From: Termitidicoccus mucosus
Lineage (GTDB): Bacteria > Verrucomicrobiota > Verrucomicrobiia > Opitutales > Opitutaceae
Direction: 5' to 3'
Length of the DNA stretch: 64,000 nucleotides
Assembly: GCF_038725785.1 (NCBI RefSeq)
Contig: NZ_CP109796.1
Span: 2,046,001 to 2,110,000 of the forward strand
The notes below the pieces were generated by a model. It searched no databases, was not told the origin of the DNA, and was given only the letters and a program-made list of their open reading frames with translations. The translations under genes and the position numbers were made by a program. Below, one piece after another: positions 10,974-19,326 of this stretch (position 1 is its first letter; every line of letters starts with the position of its first letter).

Positions 10974-12288
10974 ACTCGCCCGAGAAAAAATTCTTCACGT
11001 GCGCGAGCACCTCGGCGCGCGGCACTTCCTGCTCGGTGCGCGTGGTGAGGTCGCGGATTTTCACGACTCCCTTGGCCAATTCGTCGCCGCCGTAGATCAA
11101 GGCCAGCTTCGCGCCGGACTCGGCGGCGGCCTTGAATTGTTTTCCGAAGGCCGTGTCCTTCATCGGGTATTCGACCCGGAAACCCGCCGCGCGCAACGCA
11201 TGGATATCCCCAAACGCCGCCAGCCGCTCCCGCGGGCCGCCGATCACCGCGCAGATGTCCGGCGCCTGCACAAACGCGGGCATCAGGCCGCGCTGCTCGA
11301 GCAGCAGCGCGAATGTCATGTCGCCGATGGCGAAGCCGACCGCCGGCATGTCGGCGTAGCCGAGCTTGCCCACGAGATTGTTGTAGCGACCGCCGCCGGC
11401 GAGGGCGCGCAGTTCGCCCTTGCGGTCAAACGCCTCGAACACAAAGCCGGTGTAATAGGCCAGCCCGCGCACGACGCCGAGGTCAACGCTCACGTAGTCG
11501 CCCAGCCCCATCGCTTCGAGATTACCCAGCAGCGCGCGCCAGTCGGCAAGGCGGGCGGCGAGGTTCTCGTTGTCCAGACCGGCAAGCGCGCCCTCGAGCG
11601 CGGCCAGGGTTTTGATTTGGAGAAAGGCCAGGACCTTCTCCTTGATTGAGGGATCGAGCGGCGCGCCGAATTGTTCGCCGTAGGGCTTGAATGCGTCGTC
11701 GCCGATTTTTTCATACTTGTCGACGGCGGTGAGGATGGCGCGCGCGCGCGGCTCGTCGAGGCCGAGGGCCTCCAGGTAGTAGAACCAGAGGTTGCGGTCG
11801 CTCAGGCGGATGAAAAAATCCTCGGCGGTGAGGCCGAACGCACAAAGGCATTGCGCGAGCAGCGCGATGAGTTCGGTTTCCGCCTCGATGCCGGGCTCGC
11901 CGAAGATGTCGGCATTGAACTGGAAAAAACAGCGCCCGCGCCCCTTTTGCATGCGCTCATAGCGATAGAACTCGCCGATGCTGAACCACTTGATCGGACG
12001 CTTGAGCGCCGCGGCCTTGTCGCCGACGAGGCGGCAGACGGTGGGCGTCATCTCGGGCCGCAGCGCGACCTCGCGCCCGCCCTTGTCGGTAAAACTGAAA
12101 AGCTGCGCCTCGATCTCGTCGCCGGATTTGGCCTTGTAGAGCGCGAGCGGCTCGAGCACGGGCGCGTCGTATTCGGAAAACCCAAACACATGCGCGGTCT
12201 GCCGCCAGAGGCGAAAAATGTGGTTCCGGCGCGCAAGGGCGTCGGGATAAAACTCACGGAAGCCGGGCAGTGTCTGGAACGTGGACAT
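10972..12288 (-). CDS. hisS: Histidyl-tRNA synthetase
   Basis: The product is a 438-residue class II aminoacyl-tRNA synthetase charging tRNA-His. Motif 2 is visible as FYRYERMQKGRGRCFFQFN, the histidine-specific LAYYTGFVFEAF motif follows in the catalytic domain, and motif 3 is GFAIGDMTFALLLEQR. The anticodon-binding domain runs from about residue 335 to the end (DICAVIGG onwards). Length and order match the family. The start ATG at 12286-12288 gives MSTFQTLPGFREFYPD, the usual motif 1 region. It converges with the EamA transporter gene. Confidence 0.96.
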   Translation of the reverse strand: MSTFQTLPGFREFYPDALARRNHIFRLWRQTAHVFGFSEYDAPVLEPLALYKAKSGDEIEAQLFSFTDKGGREVALRPEMTPTVCRLVGDKAAALKRPIKWFSIGEFYRYERMQKGRGRCFFQFNADIFGEPGIEAETELIALLAQCLCAFGLTAEDFFIRLSDRNLWFYYLEALGLDEPRARAILTAVDKYEKIGDDAFKPYGEQFGAPLDPSIKEKVLAFLQIKTLAALEGALAGLDNENLAARLADWRALLGNLEAMGLGDYVSVDLGVVRGLAYYTGFVFEAFDRKGELRALAGGGRYNNLVGKLGYADMPAVGFAIGDMTFALLLEQRGLMPAFVQAPDICAVIGGPRERLAAFGDIHALRAAGFRVEYPMKDTAFGKQFKAAAESGAKLALIYGGDELAKGVVKIRDLTTRTEQEVPRAEVLAHVKNFFSGE

Positions 12289-12598
12289 ACGAACCGACTA
12301 CCGTGTGAATTGCCCGGCTTCAGGGCGAACAAAAATTTGCGGCAAGCGCCAAGGGCACCAAGGGTGATGTCGGCAAAATTGCAAAGCAAGTCAGCGGAAC
12401 CGCGCCAACACGCCGTAGCGCATCCTTGCCCGCCGTCGAAGACGAAGGGCGCGGAGCGTCGCTGGTTTTTCCAAAAAACTAAATGCCACGCTTCGCGCGA
12501 AATCTGTTCGGCGGCAGGCAGGGGTGCTGCGCTGCGATACATGGGCCGTTCCATCCCATTGACGCCGCGCGCGCCTTCGTGTTTGGTCTGCCGCAATC
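12289..12598. other. Non-coding gap between divergent hisS and ettA
   Basis: These 310 bp lie between two divergent start codons and should contain both promoters. There is a short imperfect 9-mer repeat near 12350 (GCCAAGGGCACCAAGGG). No tRNA, convincing small ORF or hairpin with a T-tract was seen. Confidence 0.5.
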
Positions 12599-14305
<1,707 letters not shown>

Positions 14306-14363
14306 GTCCGGAAAAACACCCAGGCAACGCCCGCAAAAAATCTTCTTACGAAAAAATCCAGCC

Positions 14364-15137
14364 ATGACCCGGCCCGACCTCGCACCGTTCCGCCCCTTCA
14401 TCATCGAACTCGCCCGCCGCAGCGGCGAGTTCATCCGCCCGCACTTCGCGAGCGCGGACCTCGCCGTTGAAATCAAATCCGACGACACGCCCGTCACGGC
14501 CGCCGACCGCGGCGCGGAGGAATTGATGCGCGCGATGATCGCAAAAAAATTCCCCGGCCACGGCATCGTGGGCGAGGAGTTCGGCAACGAAAACACCGGC
14601 GCCGAGTGGGTGTGGGTGCTCGACCCCATCGACGGCACCAAGGCATTTGTCACCGGCGTGCCGCTTTGGGGCACGCTCATCGCGCTCAAGCACAACGGAC
14701 GCCCCGTGCTCGGCGCGATTCACCAACCCGTGCTCGGCCAGCTCATGATCGGCGACGCTGTCACGACCACACTCAATGAACGCCCCGTGCGCGTGCGCGA
14801 AACCGCGCGCATCGAGGACGCGACCCTGCTCACCAGCGATCCGCTCAACCCGGCGAAATACCAGAACGGCCCGGCGCACGACGCGCTCGCGGCCCGCGCG
14901 CGGCTCGTGCGCACATGGGGCGATTGCTACGGCTACCTCCTTCTCGCGGGTGGCTGGGCCGACGTGATGCTCGACCCGATCATGAACCCTTGGGACATTC
15001 AGGCGCTCATCCCCATCGTGCAAGGCGCGGGCGGCATCATCACCGACTGGCAGGGGCGCGATCCGGTCAATGCCGACTCCATCGTCGCGGCCGGCCCAGC
15101 GCTGCACCCGCAAGTCATCGCCGCGCTGAATCCGTAA
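14364..15137 (+). CDS. hisN: Inositol monophosphatase family enzyme, likely histidinol-phosphatase
   Basis: The product is a 257-residue Mg2+-dependent phosphatase. Metal-binding motifs are GEEFG (about residues 72-76), LDPIDGTKAFV (first DPIDGT box) and the C-terminal WDIQALIPIVQGAGG. TKAF, rather than the TxNF of inositol phosphatases, and the strong match over SDDTPVTAADRGAEELMR suggest the HisN histidinol-phosphatase subgroup, which catalyses the penultimate histidine-synthesis step. An inositol or 3'-phosphoadenosine phosphatase role is not excluded. The ATG follows a purine-poor leader 58 bp after ettA. Confidence 0.85.
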   Translation: MTRPDLAPFRPFIIELARRSGEFIRPHFASADLAVEIKSDDTPVTAADRGAEELMRAMIAKKFPGHGIVGEEFGNENTGAEWVWVLDPIDGTKAFVTGVPLWGTLIALKHNGRPVLGAIHQPVLGQLMIGDAVTTTLNERPVRVRETARIEDATLLTSDPLNPAKYQNGPAHDALAARARLVRTWGDCYGYLLLAGGWADVMLDPIMNPWDIQALIPIVQGAGGIITDWQGRDPVNADSIVAAGPALHPQVIAALNP

Positions 15138-15170
15138 GACTGAAGCCCTCGCGCGACGGACGCGATGCGC

Positions 15171-16274
15171 TCACCGCTTCGCCGCGGCCCGCGTCAGGCG
15201 GTCGTTGATCGCGAGGGCGAGGGCGGAACGCCCGGGGGCGAGCGCGACGTGCAGGCGTTTGCGGCGCGGCGACGGAACATCGAGCGCGCGCAACTTCGCG
15301 AAAAGATTGCGCGCGGCTTCATCGAGCCCGCCCGCCTCGGAGAGCCAGAAAACATTGTCGGGCGCGGCGCGGCGCGGGCGGCGGAGCAACAGGGCGGCCT
15401 CGTCGCGCGGCAGCGCCAGCGCCTGCGCCAAGGTCAGGCTTTTGTGCAAAGTGAGGGGAAGACGCGGACTGTAGTGTTTCGTCAACATGCCGGGCGCGAT
15501 CGCGGCGGGAGAGGCAGAGGCCGGCATGGCGCCTGTCGCGCCTGGTTTGCAACCTAATGGGTTACAAACCGGTCCGTCGGCAGCAACGCCGGCGCCGGTG
15601 TTTTTCCGCGCGGGCGAACGGACGCGCACGCCCAGCACGCGCCCGATGTCGGCGGCGGAAATCGCGCCCGGGCGCAGGATCGCCGGACGGCGCGGGTCGC
15701 GGATATCGAGGATGGTTGATTCGAGCCCGATCGACGCCGGTCCGCCGTCGAGAATGTGGCGGATTTTCGTCCCGAGCCCGTCGAGCACATGCGCGGGCGA
15801 TGTGGGGCTGACGTAGCCAAACGGATTCGCGCTCGGCGCGGCGAGCGGCAGGCCGCACAGCTTGAGCAGCGCCCGGAACACCCGGTGCGCCGGCATGCGG
15901 ATGGCCACGCTCGGCAATCCCGAGGTCACGATGCCGGGCACGACGGCCTTTTTCGGCAGCACCAGCGTGAGCGGCCCCGGCCAGAACGCGCGCGCGAGTG
16001 GACCGACGGCGGCGTTGCGATGCGCGAGCGCGTCGAGCTGCGCGAGGCGATGGATGTGCACGATGAGCGGGTCGTTGGAAGGGCGGCCCTTGGCTTGAAA
16101 AATCGCCTCGCAGGCGCGCGGCGAAAGCGCATTGGCGGCGAGCCCGTAAACCGTCTCGGTGGGCACCGCCACGAGTTCGCCTCGTTGCAAGGCACGCGCC
16201 AGGCGGACAAGATTGGCCGGCGTGCCGCGGAAGACGCGCGCGTGCATCCGGGTTTTCGGCGAAGAGGCGGGCAT
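15171..16274 (-). CDS. sua5: Sua5/YwlC-type threonylcarbamoyl-AMP synthase
   Basis: The enzyme makes threonylcarbamoyl-AMP from threonine, bicarbonate and ATP for the t6A37 modification of ANN-decoding tRNAs. The YrdC domain fills residues 10-210: VPTETVYGLAANA, the basic KGRPSNDPLIVH motif, and LAAPSANPFGYVSPTSPAHV. A C-terminal Sua5 domain begins after a linker and contains LTKHYSPRLPL. The linker carries CNPLGCKP, encoded by a palindrome that also occurs in gcvP. The chosen start (MPASSPKTRMHARVF, ATG at 16272-16274) is 367 residues; ATG at 16241-16243 area (MHARVF) would also fit the family. Confidence 0.92.
   Translation of the reverse strand: MPASSPKTRMHARVFRGTPANLVRLARALQRGELVAVPTETVYGLAANALSPRACEAIFQAKGRPSNDPLIVHIHRLAQLDALAHRNAAVGPLARAFWPGPLTLVLPKKAVVPGIVTSGLPSVAIRMPAHRVFRALLKLCGLPLAAPSANPFGYVSPTSPAHVLDGLGTKIRHILDGGPASIGLESTILDIRDPRRPAILRPGAISAADIGRVLGVRVRSPARKNTGAGVAADGPVCNPLGCKPGATGAMPASASPAAIAPGMLTKHYSPRLPLTLHKSLTLAQALALPRDEAALLLRRPRRAAPDNVFWLSEAGGLDEAARNLFAKLRALDVPSPRRKRLHVALAPGRSALALAINDRLTRAAAKR
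15544..15570 (-). repeat. Palindromic element inside sua5 (encodes NPLGCKP)
   Basis: Read on the minus strand it is GGTTTGTAACC, loop CATTA, then GGTTGCAAACC: an 11-bp stem with one mismatch. It matches 23 of 24 bases of the element at 3687-3710 in gcvP and is translated in the same frame. It falls in the interdomain linker between the YrdC and Sua5 domains. Confidence 0.8.
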
Positions 16275-16302
16275 TGACGGATTGCTCAACGGAGCGAACG
16301 CG

Positions 16303-16330
16303 AAAAAGGCCGGAGCCAAACTCCGGCCTT
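16303..16330 (-). terminator. Rho-independent terminator after rpsR
   Basis: On the minus strand a perfect 10-bp stem AAGGCCGGAG/CTCCGGCCTT with a 5-base loop is followed by further Ts. It lies between rpsR and sua5, both on the minus strand, so sua5 is probably transcribed mainly from its own promoter. Confidence 0.8.
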
Positions 16331-16379
16331 CACGAGAAAAAGATGTGTTATGCAAAAAACGCGACCAGAGCCCGGGGGC

Positions 16380-16589
16380 TTACTGGGCCAGCAGCAGGTT
16401 GCGCGAGGTCTTGATGGTGCGCGTGACGGCGCGCTGCTGCTTCGCGGTGAGGTGCGTGTATTTGCGCGGAAGGATCTTGCCCGTGTCGGTCACGAAACGG
16501 TTCATCAATTGCGGAGCCGTGAAGGGAAATTTCTCCGGCGTGAGACTCTGCTGCTTTTGCTCGGGCTGCTGTTCGGTGGTGGTGCTCAT
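16380..16589 (-). CDS. rpsR: 30S ribosomal protein bS18
   Basis: The product is a 69-residue small-subunit protein. The C-terminal two thirds (TGKILPRKYTHLTAKQQRAV, then RTIKTSRNLLL) matches the conserved bS18 RNA-binding core. The first 20 residues are a Gln/Glu-rich extension typical of variable S18 N-termini. It stands alone rather than in an rpsF-ssb-rpsR-rplI cluster, with its own promoter-like sequence upstream and a clear terminator downstream. Confidence 0.92.
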   Translation of the reverse strand: MSTTTEQQPEQKQQSLTPEKFPFTAPQLMNRFVTDTGKILPRKYTHLTAKQQRAVTRTIKTSRNLLLAQ

Positions 16590-16605
16590 TTAGAAAAAGG
16601 GTTGA

Positions 16606-16634
16606 ACTAGAATGAGTGTCCCGCCCCTTGTCAA
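16606..16634 (-). promoter_or_regulatory. Candidate sigma70-type promoter of rpsR
   Basis: On the minus strand TTGACA (16629-16634) is followed after 17 bp by TCTAGT (16606-16611), 17 bp upstream of the rpsR start codon. The -35 box is perfect; the -10 box is moderate. Confidence 0.45.
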
Positions 16635-16670
16635 CAGGGGATTGTGAACCGCTTTTCGGTAAACCCTGCC

Positions 16671-16699
16671 TTGACAAGCCGGCATATTTGCGCATTTGT
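16671..16699 (+). promoter_or_regulatory. Candidate promoter of the ilvB leader
   Basis: A consensus TTGACA (16671-16676) lies about 45 bp upstream of the leader-peptide ATG. At 17-bp spacing the -10 hexamer would be ATTTGT, which is weak. Confidence 0.35.
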
Positions 16700-16718
16700 G
16701 CCGCTTCCTAACTTATCA

Positions 16719-16823
16719 ATGAACCTCTCCGGCACCAACGCCCTCGGCTCGCTTCTCGGCCTCGTTCTCGTGGTCGTAGCCGTCGTAGTAGTCGTTCCCG
16801 CCGGACGCGCAGAGGGTCGTTGA
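16719..16823 (+). CDS. Leu/Val-rich leader peptide of the ilvB attenuator
   Basis: A 34-codon ORF (ATG 16719, TGA 16821-16823) encodes a peptide whose centre is LLGLVLVVVAVVVVVP. Runs of valine and leucine codons in a tiny ORF just ahead of an acetolactate synthase gene match the logic of the enterobacterial ivbL and ilvL leader peptides. Slow translation of these codons when charged Val/Leu tRNA is scarce would favour the antiterminator described in the next entry. The 3' end of the ORF overlaps the antiterminator left arm. Confidence 0.85.
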   Translation: MNLSGTNALGSLLGLVLVVVAVVVVVPAGRAEGR

Positions 16824-16875
16824 TAACAACCAATTTTGCCCCCTCTGGCGTCCATCGCCGGAGGGGGCTTTTTTT
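16803..16875 (+). promoter_or_regulatory. Transcription attenuator of ilvB (terminator and antiterminator)
   Basis: Terminator: GCCCCCTC at 16838-16845 plus GGCG pairs with CGCC and GAGGGGGC at 16861-16868 around loop TCCAT, a 13-bp stem with one wobble, followed by seven Ts (16869-16875). Antiterminator: GGACGC (16803-16808) and CAGAGGG (16810-16816) pair with CCCTCTG (16841-16847) and GCGTCC (16848-16853), 13 pairs with one bulged G. The two structures share 16841-16853 and are mutually exclusive. The antiterminator left arm lies at the end of the leader ORF, so ribosome position would decide between them. Confidence 0.85.
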
Positions 16876-16968
16876 GTGCCCCGGTTTTCGGCGACAGACG
16901 ACAGGGCGGGTTCCTCTCCCAACCAGTCCGATCCATACAACCACACCAACGTCCAACCGAAACACACC

Positions 16969-18705
16969 ATGAAACACACCGGAGCATCCCTCCTCGCCCG
17001 CCTGCTCGAACGCCAGTCCATCCGTCATCTGCCCGGCATTCCCGGCGGCGCGATCCTGCCTTTCTATGACGCGCTCCACGCGCATCCGACCATCCACCAC
17101 ATCCTCGCCCGCCACGAACAGGGCGCGGGGTTCATCGCCCAAGGCATGGCGCGCGTCACCGGACGCGCCGCCGCCTGCGTCGCCACCTCCGGTCCCGGCG
17201 CGACCAACCTCCTCACCGCCATCGCCGACGCCCGCCTCGATTCCATCCCGCTCGTCGCCCTCACCGGCCAGGTGCCCCAATCCCTCATCGGCACCGACGC
17301 GTTCCAGGAGGTCGATACCTACGGTCTCACTGTGCCGATCACCAAGCACAATTTCCTCGTCCGCGACGTCGCCGAGCTTCCCGAGATCGTTCCCCTCGCC
17401 TTCCAGCTCGCCGAGTCCGGCCGGCCCGGCCCGGTCGTCATCGACCTGCCCAAGGACGTGCAAACCGCCACGTTGGACATTGACGACGCCGATCTCCCGC
17501 CGCCCGGCCGCGCCGCCCCGCTGCCGCCCTGCGACGACGCGTCCATCCACGAACTCGCCCGCCGGCTCGCCCGCTCCGAACGCCCGGTGATTTACCTCGG
17601 CGGCGGCATCATCACCGCCGGTGCCTCCGAACCCGCGCTCGCGCTCGCCCGCCGCCTCGACGCGCCCGTCGTCTGCACGCTCAACGCCCTCGGCGCCGCC
17701 CCCACCGGCGACCCGCACTACATGGGCATGCTCGGCATGCACGCCACCCTCGGCGTCAATCTCATGCTCGACGAGGCCGACCTGCTCCTCGCCATCGGCG
17801 CGCGCTTCGACGACCGTGCCACCGGCAAGGCCGCCGAGTTCTGCCCCCGCGCCACCATCGCGCACATCGACATCGACCGCGCCGAGATCGGCAAAATCAA
17901 AAACACCTTCCTCGGCCTCACCGGCGACGCCGCCGACATCCTGCGCCGCCTGCTCGCCGTGCTCGCTGCGGATGATTCCGGACTCGCCATCAATTCCGCC
18001 AGGAGCGCGGCGCGCCGTGCCTGGCTCGCGCGCGCGCAAGGGCTCCGCGACGCGCACCCGCTCCGTCATCCGCCGCGCGAGAGCGAGCCTCTCCACCCCG
18101 TCAACCTCTGCCGCGCCCTCGCCGGCGCCCTGCCCTCCGATACCATCGTCACCACCGATGTCGGCCAGCACCAGATGTGGGTCGCGCAAGCCTGGCCCTT
18201 CCGCCGTCCGCGCACCTTCCTTACCTCCGGCGGACTCGGCACGATGGGTTTCGGGCTTCCCGCCGCCATCGGCGCGGCGCTCGCCGCGCCCGGCCGCCGC
18301 GTCGCCTGCGTGAGCGGCGACGGCTCGCTGCTCATGAACATCCAGGAACTGGCCACGCTCGCCGACCTCGATCTCCCGGTCGCCGTGCTCGTTTTCAACA
18401 ACGCGCACCTCGGCCTCGTGCGCCAGCAGCAGGAGCTTTTCTTCGGCCGGCGTTACTCCGCCTCGCGCTTCGACACGGTGCCCGACTTTGCCGCCGTCGC
18501 CCGCGCCTTCGGGCTGCGCGGCCACCGCATCGGGCCGGATACCGCCGATCCGCTGGCGGAAATCGACGCCGCGCTCGCCGCGCCCGGCCCGTGCGTGATC
18601 GACATCGCGATTCCCGCCGAGGCCAACGTCCTCCCGATGGTTCCCCCCGGCGCCGCCAATCGCGAAATGATCGAGCAGACCGAGGCCGCGGCCTGCGTGG
18701 CGTGA
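16969..18705 (+). CDS. ilvB: Acetolactate synthase large subunit (attenuated copy)
   Basis: The product is a 578-residue ThDP enzyme condensing pyruvate (or pyruvate and 2-oxobutyrate) into acetohydroxy acids, the first common step of valine/leucine/isoleucine synthesis. The catalytic glutamate lies in [22 protein letters not shown] and TGQVPQSLIGTDAFQE are family motifs; the ThDP motif begins GDGSLLMNIQELATL and ends near FNNAHLGLVRQQQ. The sequence style, including the short N-terminus MKHTGASLLARLLE, is close to E. coli IlvB. ATG at 16969 is 93 bp after the attenuator T-run, and ilvN follows by 54 bp, so both subunits are under leader control. Confidence 0.94.
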   Translation: MKHTGASLLARLLERQSIRHLPGIPGGAILPFYDALHAHPTIHHILARHEQGAGFIAQGMARVTGRAAACVATSGPGATNLLTAIADARLDSIPLVALTGQVPQSLIGTDAFQEVDTYGLTVPITKHNFLVRDVAELPEIVPLAFQLAESGRPGPVVIDLPKDVQTATLDIDDADLPPPGRAAPLPPCDDASIHELARRLARSERPVIYLGGGIITAGASEPALALARRLDAPVVCTLNALGAAPTGDPHYMGMLGMHATLGVNLMLDEADLLLAIGARFDDRATGKAAEFCPRATIAHIDIDRAEIGKIKNTFLGLTGDAADILRRLLAVLAADDSGLAINSARSAARRAWLARAQGLRDAHPLRHPPRESEPLHPVNLCRALAGALPSDTIVTTDVGQHQMWVAQAWPFRRPRTFLTSGGLGTMGFGLPAAIGAALAAPGRRVACVSGDGSLLMNIQELATLADLDLPVAVLVFNNAHLGLVRQQQELFFGRRYSASRFDTVPDFAAVARAFGLRGHRIGPDTADPLAEIDAALAAPGPCVIDIAIPAEANVLPMVPPGAANREMIEQTEAAACVA

Positions 18706-18759
18706 GCCCTCCGTTCAAGCCGTTCCTTTTTCACTCATTTTCCAATCCACAACCAAATC

Positions 18760-19146
18760 ATGAATCCAACCAGACCCTCCGCCGCCGCCAGCACCGGCAC
18801 TATGGAACGCGGGCGGCCCGCCCGCACTGAAGCGGACAAGCTGTCCGCGCTCCATACCGCTCCCGATCCTGGCGCCACTGCCATCCTTGAACTTCGCGTG
18901 CGCAATCATCCCGGCGTCATGTCGCACATCACGGGACTTTTCGCGCGCCGCGCGTTCAACCTCGAGGCGATTCTCTGCGCGCCCATCGGCGACGGCAGGG
19001 AAAGCCGCATGCTGCTGCTCGTCGCCGACACGCCGCGACTCGAACAAATCGAGCGTCAGGCCGCCAAGCTCCACGACGTGCTGGCGGTCCGCCACCGGAC
19101 CGACCTGGAGCCGGCCGTTTTCGCAATTCCGTCCGGCGCGGAATGA
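18760..19146 (+). CDS. ilvN: Acetolactate synthase small (regulatory) subunit
   Basis: The product is a 128-residue ACT-domain subunit that activates IlvB and mediates valine feedback. ILELRVRNHPGVMSHITGLF then RRAFNLEAILC is nearly the E. coli IlvN sequence, with the effector-binding NHPGV loop intact. The conserved domain starts at about residue 41. The first 40 residues are an extension without counterpart in IlvN, and residues 14-32 are encoded by a palindromic element. ATG at 18803 inside that element, or the first ATG at 18760, could be the start; the first is chosen because it is 54 bp after ilvB. Confidence 0.92.
   Translation: MNPTRPSAAASTGTMERGRPARTEADKLSALHTAPDPGATAILELRVRNHPGVMSHITGLFARRAFNLEAILCAPIGDGRESRMLLLVADTPRLEQIERQAAKLHDVLAVRHRTDLEPAVFAIPSGAE
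18801..18856 (+). repeat. Cloverleaf-like palindromic element in the 5' end of ilvN
   Basis: An outer 12-bp stem (18801-18812 with 18845-18856, one mismatch) encloses two perfect hairpins: GCGGGCGG/CCGCCCGC and GCGGACA/TGTCCGC. It is translated in frame as part of the ilvN N-terminal extension. The outer arm GGAGCGCGG resembles the hairpin just downstream of ilvN. Confidence 0.7.
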
Positions 19147-19162
19147 GCTCCATGCAAAGGAG

Positions 19163-19182
19163 CGCGGGCATTCCTGCCCGCG
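19163..19182 (+). repeat. REP-like hairpin after ilvN
   Basis: A perfect 8-bp stem CGCGGGCA/TGCCCGCG with loop TTCC starts 17 bp after the ilvN stop codon. There is no T-tract. It may mark the 3' end of the ilvBN message or stabilise it. Confidence 0.55.
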
Positions 19183-19187
19183 AGAGG

Positions 19188-19310
19188 AAATCTCAAATTC
19201 CGAAATCCCAAATCCCAAAAAAATTCCAATAATCAAAAGGCCAAAATCCCAAAGAGGGCGCTCCCGCGCCGGTGATTCTTTGGAATTTGGGATTTCGGAA
19301 TTTGGGATTT
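19188..19310. repeat. Word-like repeat element between ilvN and the convergent second ilvB
   Basis: The arms at 19188-19213 and 19285-19310 are inverted copies over 26 bp with one mismatch, built of alternating AAATCCC and AAATTCCG units of 7-8 bases. The spacer contains another CAAAATCCCAAAG segment and a GC-rich patch. The element lies between two convergent genes. Confidence 0.8.
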
Positions 19311-19326
19311 CCCCGCCGCGCGGGGC

